Part shown: piece by piece, positions 12,086 through 24,000 of the stretch
Numbering within the stretch: the stretch's first letter is position 1
Layout of the letters: the number at the start of each line of letters is the position of its first letter
NCBI GenBank assembly: GCA_038373885.1
Contig: JAWZYV010015814.1
Span: forward strand, 434,001-498,000
DNA from: Cheiracanthium punctorium
Lineage: Eukaryota > Arthropoda > Arachnida > Araneae > Cheiracanthiidae
Direction of reading: 5' to 3'
Length of the DNA stretch: 64,000 nucleotides
Translations under genes and position numbers: made by a program
Notes under the pieces: generated by a model
The model's input: the letters and a program-made list of their open reading frames with translations, nothing else
Database searches by the model: none
Told to the model about the DNA's origin: nothing

Positions 12086-15000
12086 GATATATATATATAT
12101 TAAGGTTGCATAAAAATTAATTCAAAATACTTGATATATTATATAACTATTAATTTTTAGTTGTTAAAAAATATCATATACAAGGGTTACAACAAAAGGT
12201 CCCTATTTTTTGTTTGTGTTCTAGGAAAATTCTTTCATAGCATAGAATAGGAAATAAATTGTAATAAGCATTTACTGTACCAAGATAAAGGCAAAAATAT
12301 CTATCAACATGATCATACGACACTGTTTATTGTAAGCTATAATTTGAAGATAAATACCTTTTCTAAAAACTTTCTTGTTGCTAAATGAAATGTTTCATTT
12401 GGGCGATAAAACCAGCAACCATACAGCCACTGTTCACCCAGGTTATCTCGCCACAATTTTTCAACATGCATGATGTGTGGTTCCATTCCTTTTTCCCTAA
12501 AATGCATACAATTTCCCACGTGAATATAAGGAAAAGCATATAAAACTCTCTGTTAACAACTACAATATATAATAGTTAAGCACAAGAATAATTTTTGACA
12601 CAGGTCTGAGCAGAGAAATATTTTCCAAATTAAAATAAAAGTAATCTTGGTTAATTAAAAACTTCATGGTCTACTGTAGTAGAAATTATTAGCTATGGAA
12701 AAAAATGAAACAGCATATACCTTGGTTCAATATACACAAAATCTCCAACATAATATGTTCGAGTTTGAAAAGTTGCACTATCAGAACTGGATATTTCATT
12801 AGAAGCTTTTTCCTCCTAAAAGTAAAAGTGAATAATAATAATTAATATACTTCCAGTATAGTATACACCTGAGGTTTTACACACAAAAAAGATAAACTAT
12901 GTGCTAGGATGTATAAATCTCACTGCCTACTCCTCTTAAAAAAATTACTCTTTGAAACAGTCTGAAATCATAATTTATTTTAGTACATAACTAATAAAAC
13001 AGTCTACAAAATATTAAGGTATAATACTATTCTGATCAAACTTCCAATTCATTCTACCTTGATACATAAATGAAGTGATGATGAGAGAAGATATCTGGAG
13101 TCATTATGTTCTTCATCAAATATATCAACAATAAGATGTACATGTGTACGTTCTAATGCATACAGTGTTGAAACAATAATCATAGTCTGCTTTTTGTAAC
13201 CAGGGACAGAACAAAATATACTAACAAGGAGAGGCTCAGACGTTGGGATCACCGATTTTGATGAAATGTTTATGGCTTATAGGGGGCCCATAGTATAGCA
13301 AAATGCCAAAGAACTGGCCGACAACTCAATCTTATTTTCGAGAAAATTCCATTTAAACATTTGATGCGCTGTTATATACCAATTATTTGGAAAATCGTTT
13401 GCCTTAACCGTGGCGCCGTGGTTTTGCTTTCGGCTACAGATCGAGGGGTCTCTGGTTCGTATCCAATTGAATCCGCCCGGTAATTTCATTTTTTTTTCTC
13501 CTCCCTTAAAAATTCATAAAACAGTTTCAAATCATTGTAAAAAATATATTGGGACTTTCTTTTTAAAACTGAAGTTATAAAGTTCTTTGTTGTGTATATA
13601 TTTTATAATTTACTAATATTTTTAGGACCAGGGAAGAAGAATAAAAATGGATTTGCTTCTTTCTTCATTTTGAATGATGCAATTATTGTGTGTGATTAAG
13701 GCAAACCTGCGCGAGGGGTATCTGCCTAAGATGAGGGATGCCTTGGTAAGACAACTTTCTAAGGGGCTCTAACGCGTATTCACGTTACATCTGGAGAAAA
13801 CCTACCAAATTTCCAGACCGTTAGATTGACGACCGCACGACGGTACCCGAACCCGGGACCTTCACACTTCGGCCGTCTCCCCTTTTCAGTGATATAACCA
13901 CTGTGCCATGGTGAGGCTCGATGCGATTATTGTTTACAGTTTCCCATTCAGCCAAAACGTGTTACACACATGTAATTACAATTAGAAATTCAATATTCGG
14001 TATAAACGATTAGTTAAACCTTTTTATATGCTTAAAACATTTATGATTTGATGAAGAATGCATATAATTTTACATTCGTCAAACTTCGCGAGTAGTAGAT
14101 AACGAAAAAAAAAATATTAATATTAAAATACCAGGAGCTTTTGGCTTCCGAGTTGAAAAAAACTATAGAGAATTTAATAAAAGAATATTCCAATGGGGAT
14201 GTAACTTGTTCAAAGCCCGGGACACTTTCAACAAGTAACCACTATGCTTTCTTCATTCCTTGACCGAATTTTGAAACCATATGCAGGGAACGAGAAGTTT
14301 TAGGAGAGGTCAAACAAATCCAGAAATTTATGACAAAATATTTTTATGACGATGAAAGTAATTCATCTTGTCCCCTAGAGGTAATCCCACTTAAATGTAC
14401 CCCCCCCCCTCCAAAAAAAAAATCTCCATACTTTATGCAAAATAAACGGGAATTAGTAACCTGAGAAGATGCAATAAAAATTCATTAAGTCATGTATTTT
14501 CTGCTATCACCGCATTCACGCATTCTTTTCTGAAATCTTAAAACATGCATGGTTTGCAGAAAAATTTTCTGATGAAAGGCAGATTTAACTTATCGTTTAT
14601 ACCGAATATTGAATTTCTAATTGTAATTACATGTGTGTAACACGATTTAGCTGAATGGGAAACTGTAAACAATAATTGCATCATTCAAAATGAAGAAAGA
14701 AGCAAATCCATTTTTATTATTCTTCCCTGGTCCTAAAAATATTAGTAAATTATCAAATATATTCACAACAAAGACCTTTATAACTCCAGTTTTAAAAAGA
14801 AAGTCACAATATATATTTTTACACAGTGATTTGAAACTGTTTTATGAATTTTTAAGGGAGGGGGAAAAAATGAAAATACTGGACGGATTGAATTGGATAC
14901 GAACCAGAGACCCCGCGACCGGCAGCCGAAAGCGAAACCACGGCGCCACGGTTAATGCAAACAATTTTCCAAATAATTGGTATATAACAGTGCATTAAAT

Positions 15001-18000
15001 GTTTAAATGGAATTTTCTCGAAAATAAGCGAGAGTTGGCGGCCAGTTCTTTGGCATTTTGCGATACTATAGGCCCCCTATAAGCCATAAACATTTCATCA
15101 AAATCGGTGATCCCAACGTCTGAGCCTCTCCTTGTAAGATCTTTAGAAATTTACCTTCTTCGTATTTGTTTCTGCTATGAAAAATAAGAGTACATTGCAA
15201 TGAGGACAAACAATCTCACTTACAATCAATTTTTATCGGATGATGTACATAGGGTCTTACAAAATTAAAATAAACTGCTTCATAAGCTAGTGCAGATATT
15301 CAGAACTAAAGAAATTAAAAACAGGACTAGAATTAGTGAGAATAAATAATATTAGATAATATGTTGAATGGAGGGACATAGCCAGGAATTTGTTTTGGAA
15401 GGAGATAAGAAATATAACTGTGTACTAATAAATTAAATGTGCTAAGTAATAATGCTTGACATAAAAAAGTCTTAATGCTCATGCCAATTAATTTGAAAAC
15501 TTTGTGAGAAAACTGTAAGAGTTTTGTGTGAGTATCTTGACATCCTACCAATGACTTTGTTATTGGTTGAATGTACCCATGTGTGCATATACACATGTTA
15601 TGAAAACTCCATTTCTTTTTTAACTTTTTAAAAATAAAAGCTCTTGCAGCATCAATTTTTATTTCTGGATATTCTTCACATTTATTAAGCTTTACATTTC
15701 TTATTTATGTAATCTTTTTTTTAAAAATGCAAACTAAAAAACAAATATGAAACTGTCACATCCCATATAGCAATGTGATGTCGCAGCTAGGTTGTGGTGA
15801 CAGATAAATGACCGCAGAATTTTTGCAATGTCACCACATTGTTAACACCTCTAAAAGCATATTTCACACATTAAGATCAAAAACACTCTTTAAAACTTAA
15901 CTTTGTATATTTTCACACTCTGCATTTTAAAAAAAGACTCATCATCATCCCTCAGCACAATGACCTCAAATGATATTTGGAACATTTCTATTTTATAACA
16001 AAGAGAGAATCATTTATAAATGTGGACATCCGATAATTTTCCAAATCGCATTTTGAAATTTTCAAAGTTTTTAGACAAAATTTACAATATTTCCAGAATT
16101 TTCCATGACTTTTTGTCAAAAGGGAATTTCCTGATTTCTCTAAGTTCCTGACTGGTAGAAACCCTAGTTAAACCATTAAAAGAGAAATAAGAGATACCTT
16201 TTCTTGCTTTATTTCTAATTCAGCCTCCTGCTGTTCTCTAGGTAATTTCTGTGCTCGTAGAGTTTCTACACTGGCTTGTAAATCAGCCTCTGAGTACTGC
16301 AAAGCAGGTGAATAGAGGACTTCTCCATTCTTACACAATTCATCTCGTCTTTTAATGAAAAATAACTGGAGTTCAACAGAATCTTCAAATACTTGAGAAT
16401 CTGTGCGACTACGATGACGAACATGTTCAAAAACTTCAAACATATCTTCTTGAAAGCGATCTAACCTCTTGTACTTCCCCTGAAAGCATTCCAATAAATG
16501 AAACATAAAAGGAAAAAAAAAAAAAAAAGCAACATATTCAAAAAGTCATCTGCTACACAAAACTTGTTTTCAAGACAACAGACATGTCAAGTTGCAAAAA
16601 TCAAAGTCTGAGATCTCGTGATTTGCAAAGTCAAAAGGCTTAAGAAGTTTTCTATATACAGTCAACTCCAGTTATAATGAACCTCTGGGGACCATCAAAT
16701 TTTCTCCACTGAAGTGCACTAAAACAGAAGTGTCCCTATAGTGAATAGAGATACTGTATGTGAATCAGGACCAATAGTTTGTGTTCACTATACTATATCC
16801 ATAGTTGACTACGTATATATATACCCATATGTATATATATATATATACATATATATGGGTGATTCTCACAAAGCGGGACAAATCATGGTCCTTGCTAGAT
16901 TTGTAATTTTTTCATTATTTTTTCAAGTTTAACAAATTTTTCTTAAAGTTGCAGCTGGATTTTTTATTAAAACCATAATTTAGGGAGCATTTACTAGTTT
17001 TATTTTACATTTTTAGCACAGTAAAATACGTTTTTGTCATTTCAGTCCCGAATTGCCGATTTCGGGAAATAATCGCGAAAAAGTATTATTTCGGCCGAAA
17101 AAATAAATGTTTTTTAAATATGATTCATACTTGTGAAGTTAGTTCACTTTAAAAACATATTTATTTATTGAGTCTAGGCGTATAAATTTTAACTAAGAGT
17201 TGAAACAATACGGTCCCGGTATTTTTTTTTTTTTTTTTTTTTTTCCCCGCGCTTTCGGAACATGAATCACCTGCTCATGATTCCATGCACGCAAGAATTC
17301 TTCATTCAGTAGCGAAATTTGCTACATTTCAATATTGAACCACGTGCACGAACGTTATTTTTTTAAATAATACAATAACGGTTAAGTAAAATCATTTTTT
17401 CGGCTCGTTTGGTTACACATACTTTTTAGGCTCCTCATCTCGGTCACGCTTGGTTTTTGAAGAATTATATTCCGAAGAAATACTCTTCATCGGTGATCAA
17501 TACTAGGTAAGTAATCTTTCAATATTTAGGCTTTACATTTATTCATTGGTAAAAAAATAAAGGTGGTAGACCGAAATATAATTGACAAAATCATTTCGGT
17601 CACGATCATTTCTGTCACGTGACAGAAAGTGCACGTGCGTGAGCGAAATGATTCAAGTGTGACCGGTATGATGGTCTTCGAAAAGGTCTGGATATGAGAG
17701 GAAATAAGCTGCTCAGAATGGCTATTAAGTTTGAAGCATCCCCACTATTGGTATTTGGACCGGAATAGCAACCCCTCCCCCCTTCCAAAAGAGAAAATAA
17801 TCCATTGAAAAAAAAAAAAAAAAAGAAATTGAATCCATAGCACAAAATTTTTTGGCTGTTAAGTGTGAAGCACACCCCCTTTGGTATTCACGCAGGAAAC
17901 GCGATCCCCCCCCCCCTACAAGGGCGGATTAAGGAGGAAGCGACCCCCCCCCCCCCTACGAGACAAAAGAAATTAATGTAAAAAATCCTATATCACTTTC

Positions 18001-21000
18001 ATAAAATGGATGTATTTTTGTCAATCTTCTAACTAACTGACTCCACTCACAAAATACCTGGCCCCGCCCAATATATATATACATATACAGTAGAGAGCCA
18101 GAAATCCGCACAGCTTGGGACCATGGCTACGGCGGATTTTAGGATTTGGCAGATTTCGGGCCATAAAGATAAATCATTGCATTTCTGATTTTAAAAAAGT
18201 TGAATACAATTACAATGAAATAAAAACACAGTCAAAAGTATTTCACTATATTTTCACATTAAATACAAAAGCATAGGAGAAAAAAGAAAAAATTACATGA
18301 AGACTAGCAAAGCAAATGGTTTCAAAATTTCCTTTTTCTAATTTTGAAAGCATGTTCAATGGTGATTTGTTTTAAAGTATTCTTTTTTTCTACTTTCAGT
18401 TTCTTTCTCTTATTTATTTATTTTTGCAAATGGTAAATTATCCTTAATTCTTGTTTTGTTACCAAGCTTTGCTGTCCTAAAAATTTAAGGTATTCTTCTC
18501 CTAACTGTAAACTTTTATTAAACAGATTTTAGGTCGGCGGATTTTTGGCACTCGACTGTATATTGAAACAAAAGAATTTTATTACTACCACTAAATTTTT
18601 GATTGTGCCACCTTTTTTAAAAGATTCATTAGTACCTTCTTAACGGTGTTATTCGAAAAAATCATGTGATTTTGGTACATAATTACAAATAAATTAATTG
18701 TGCCAGGCACTTCAAAATTTTGGAACTGTCTCTTTATAAGCTGTATTACATACTGCGAAGACAGGCCAATCTGTATCAGTTTCAAAACTTTTAGAAAAAA
18801 TTCTTAAAAATCGGAAATTTTCGCAAAGCGTGTCACTCTTCGAAAAATCTTGCAGCTCAAATCCATGTTTAAGAATTTTTTCTGAAAATTTCACAAAAGC
18901 CACAGCGTTTTCGCTTATCGCCGTGTGTAAAACAGCTTAGGAAGAACCATCTGGAATTTTTTGGAGACCATGGTGCTATTAGTTTATTTCAATTTGTGTA
19001 CCAAGACTAAAAATAGAGTTATTTTTTTTCGAAGAACAGCCTTAAGAAATATACACAACATGATATATACATAACATTAGTAAAGAGTAATACTTTTTTT
19101 AATTGAGATATTCTTAAATTTGAACCTAATTATTATTTTTTTTTCCCCAAATACTGATTTATTTTTATATTTCCGTAACAGAAAAAAAAAAATGTTGAAA
19201 GTAAGAATAGGCAATCCTAGAAAATCTGTAAAAAGGACAGTGAATGATTGGGCACAAGTTTAAAAACTTCTGCAAGCAAACACCAAAAACAAGTAGGTTC
19301 TGAAAATCAAAACACTGCTCGCCAGATTTCTAAAAAATATATATTTGGCAAAAAGAGTTAGCAGCAGAAAGGCAATGGCAACATCGGGGCTAGGATGACA
19401 GCAGAATAGCTAGATATAAAGAGACAGAAATATAGAGAACGATATTATAAAAAAAGGGGAAAAAGATAATTTTGCCAATAGCACAGTGCAGTCCACGGGG
19501 ATAATGCGCCTGGAAATTTTTTTTTTTTTGGGGGGGGGGGGATATCCCGATATTCCCACCCCCCCTCCTGGCTACGCCCCTGAGCCGAATGTGCCCTGGC
19601 AAAAAATAATTTGTAGAACGTCGAAAATAAAAAAAAGCAAAGAAGAGTACTTTTAGATACAATGAAAAATTTGTACCAAAAATTTGAAAGAATTTTGAAC
19701 ACATATTGAGCGTTTTGAAGACACCAAAACTAAAAATGTGGGGAAAGAGATTATTTTGGCAATTTAATGAGCCTGTTGATGTTTTTGAATCTTAATACAA
19801 TGAAGAAAATATTAATTTTGTAACTTATATGGTTTTTGTTTTAACTTATCTTAGTAGTTAAGTCTCTTTTCCACATAAAAATATGTTATTTTCATTTATT
19901 TTCTCAAAACTAATATTGGACATCATTTCTGTCACCATATGCATAATTTCTGTCACACTAGTGCTGCCGATAATAAAGTAAATAATGCCAAAAGACAGTA
20001 ATTTTTGTTTGATTAGATATCAAATATAATAGTTTGGATCAAAGGAAGTAAAAAAAAAAAAAAATTGCATTGCTGTAGTAAAAATAAAATTGATTTTAAT
20101 CAACTTAGTGCTTGAAAAATTGTCAAAATTTGCATATTTTGGTTTAATTTTTTTTTTATTGTTTAACACTACTTCACAAATTTCAAACAGTTATACATTG
20201 TCATTTACTGAGTTATGTGCTTGCTGAAAAAAATAATTTTTGTGTTTTAAAAATATATAAATAATACTTGAATTTTGCGAAAAGTGTGACAGAAATGATG
20301 CAAAATAATCAATCTTTACTTAAACTGGCAGCTAACTCAACAAAAACTTGAGTTTTAGATTTAAAATTTTGGAAAATTATAAATTACTATATATACCTTC
20401 AGTATAAAATAATTGGTCCAATTTCTAAAAGTTTTATTTTTCATTTTTTTTTTTTCATTTTGTCCTGTTTTATGAGAATCACCCTTATATATAATAATTT
20501 CACAAGGCAAAAATGGCACATAGATTCAAATCAAGCATCCATAATTAAGTATAGAGAAGATATCCTTCAGCATCGATTTTTTTTTTAATCTCCCACTTGA
20601 GGTTTGTAATTCTTACATCTGCTGTTATATACTTTTTCATGCGTGGTATGTCATATTTGTAGCATACTTTGTGTTTTACTTATTAGTTATATATAGTCAA
20701 CTCTGGTTATAGTGAACCTGGATATTGTGAACTTTCGGCTATAGTGAATGCAAATCATTAGTCCTGATTCACTTACATTAGAAATGTGTATAGCATTTTT
20801 CGGTTTTAGTGAACATGACTTCGGTTATAGTGAATCTAAAAACTGAACTTCGAAAATTCTGGAAATGGCAAAGATGAAGTTTTTCGTTGTCTACATTTTA
20901 AAATGTTGTCTGTATTGCATTTGATAAATACACAAAGAGATTATCAAGCATCTGTTCCGAAATACAGGGGAATTGTCAGTGACTAGGCTAGCACGGCGAA

Positions 21001-24000
21001 GGGGAGAGGGTAACAATAGCACACTAGAGAAAGGGCTTTTAGATTCTTGGCCGCTGTGAAACCAGGAATTTATTCACTGCAGTGAAGCATACTTATCCTT
21101 AGCTCTTCGATTCCCTTGCAAAATAGCCAAATCTTATGGTGTATGCCTCCCTGTACTCCTTTTGTCTGATACCCCCAGTGCTCAAAAGATAAGCTCGACT
21201 TTTCCACCCTGCATGAAAGGCCGTGACACCCTCACTTCCACAATAAGGAAGGTAGCAATGACAATTTTTTAAAGAAAATGCAAATTTTTTCATTTTCATT
21301 CTTGACCGGAAAGAAAAGACCACAAGCGCTTCAATCCAATGCATCAAACTGTGCCCCTCCTAATTGTAATCACGCTTGCTGTCCAGGGCATCTGTAAAAG
21401 GAGATTAAATTCTTAGTCGGTTAGAATGAATAGCATTTTTCGGCTACTAAGCACTTAACAAAAAGTAGGGTACATTTCATGGTAACAAAAAAGGACATGT
21501 TTCTCTTGTCCTTGAAGATTCTATTTTCCATTCCCAGTGCTATAGCATGGGTTAAGGATTACCACTACATGCTATTGCTTGATTGACTATAGCACTTTCC
21601 GGCCAATTGAATGGAATCTCCCAAATTATTGTAGCACTTAGGAGTAATAAGAAATAAATATGATTAATTATGTTTGATTTACATAAATATTCAGTGTCTG
21701 TATAAAAAACTATTTTTTATGCATGTATATAATGTATTCCTTTTTCAAATGGGGACACTTCGCTTATGGTGAACTTCAGATATAGTGAACGAAATTTGCC
21801 AGTCCCCAGAGGTTCACTATAACTGGAGTCAACTGTATATATATATTATGATATAATTCACATATAATCAGTGCAAACAAGATGTTTCTATTTTTAAATA
21901 CAATGGCTGTCAATATAAACTGAGCACCTTTCCATTACTTAAAGATTATAAAGTAGTGTTTAACCAACCACTGGGACTGGTGCCAGTACAGGTACATCAA
22001 ATTTATTAAATCACCAGCAAATGCTATTCTAACCAAAAAATTATACTTCCATAACATTTGATTTAATAAATCAAATACATCTTAATACAATCTGCTTATA
22101 TAATATGCAAACGTATGTGGTACCGATATTTCTATGCTGCAAACGGCAACAGCTAGATGTAAACATTAGTGTAATAACAATAATGCATGTACAAAAATCT
22201 AAATTAACAGTTCAATAACGTGAAATGGAGCAAGCATATTCGTTACTTTTATTTACATATGCCAAGCAGTAGCAAGATTACAAAATAACAATAATGAACA
22301 TGTGAAAATGCAAGATCCTGTGGATCTTCTCGCAGTTTTAAAATATCTAATTTACAATACTTGGTGCATTTATTGCTCATTTAAAAACTTCACAAAGCAG
22401 TGTGCTAAAGCAGATTTTAACCATTTTCTGTTTCTTTCATATTATTGTAACTAGGGATACGTATAAAATAATGCAACCAGACTACAAAAACAAAACATCA
22501 GGTTGCTAACTTTGGCACAACACAGGTGTTATTCAAAGGAAAAAATACTTATCAGCAGAACCAATGAATGGAAGGCACCATGCTAAGTACTAATTTGAGG
22601 AAGCCTGCAGTTGCTGAAATTAAGAAGTATTTCTGTAGGAATTTGTACAAGATGTTCCACAACGTATTACCCAATACAGTCGTTTGACAATCATTTTATG
22701 AATGCAAATATCACCCATTATGTCTTTTGTACATTGTGCAATGTCAGTACTTGGCATGGCCACCATCGGCTTTTATGATGACACCCAAAATTTGTAGTAA
22801 CCCTAACCTAAATAAATTTAATGACAAGTACAGTTAAAACAAAGAAACTTGATTTTCGTTGAAATAAGTCCAATGATTTGGTCAACACTGCATTAATCAT
22901 AAAGAACAGTAAGAGTATAGGGCGGCGAAGCTGGTTGTCTTGACGGCTAGTACTTATTATTGGCTGATGCTGATGAGATTTTTTTTTTCTATTTTTGACA
23001 GTCCACAGAAGGAAAAAGCTTAGGAAACACTCATAAAGTAAATAAATTCACTTGGGGGTTGGAATCGAATGATTTTTGTTTGTGGGATTACCCTCGATTA
23101 TCTACACTAGAGATCTAGACCCCCCTATGGGGGCACTGCCCCCCATGGGGGATTTTCTAAGGAGTCCTAACCTGTATATCTGCTGTTTCAGAGAAAACCA
23201 CGGAAAACTCCTATCGGCTAGGTCGACAGACACAACCTGAGTTTGAACTAGGTGCCTTCCATCTCCCAGTTGACAGTGCTATGTGCTTGGCCACTGGTGG
23301 GGCCGAGATAAAAGGAAAAATAATACTTTGAAGGAAGGGGTGAAGGGTGTAAATACATTAATCCTACTCTTGATATTAAAAGGTCGGCAAAGCCTTTTGA
23401 AACTTAACACTGCTCTATTTTAATAACTGATCAATATGAATTTTAATTTTTAATTTGGTATAATTTTTAATTTATTTTATATTTTATAATTTTTTATTTA
23501 TTAAAAAAAATTAGGGGGCAATGCCCCTCTGGGTCTTCACCTATGGATGATATCCTGAGGAAATCTCCTCAGTAATCTCTTCACATTTTTAAAATAATTT
23601 ATCCGGAATTTTTCTTAAAACCATGTGATAAAAACAAAAATATTTTGCATGTGTGGTTTCGTCGCCAAAAGGGCGATGTCTGTATCGTTTCTGGTTGCCT
23701 TTCAGCGTTTTTTTTTAATGTTGTGTCGGAGCGGGATTTTCAATGAGAGAGAGGTGTGCACTTCGGTTTTGAGAAGGAATTTTTTTTTAGCTTTGTGATA
23801 TTTTTGATTATAAATTGTGATATATATATATAGAAATACTAGAAGTCAACTGAGAAGAAATATTCTCGAGGGTCTCTACTTAAAAATTGGTGTGATTAAA
23901 TTTCTTGTGCCTGATATGGAAAATAAAGGGTAAAATATCTCACATTGGATTTATATCTTTGCCGTGACGTCCTTCATGCTCTAGCAGTAAGAAAATTTAT

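Larger units (their letters stand above)
9704..12357 (-). other. PBRM1: Polybromo intron, 2.65 kb
   Basis: It holds a lone hAT-like terminus at 10561, a stop-free zinc-knuckle-like relic (11473-11781) and a (TA)n tract (12017-12083). Nothing is recognised in 9704-10560 or 10700-11400. Confidence 0.75.

Noticed and set aside
16741..16932. 63-codon plus-strand frame
   Set aside because: Made of a TA microsatellite and the end of a TIR element.
21099..21347. 82-codon minus-strand frame in the family T element as a transposase
   Set aside because: No helix-turn-helix or DDE signature can be seen.
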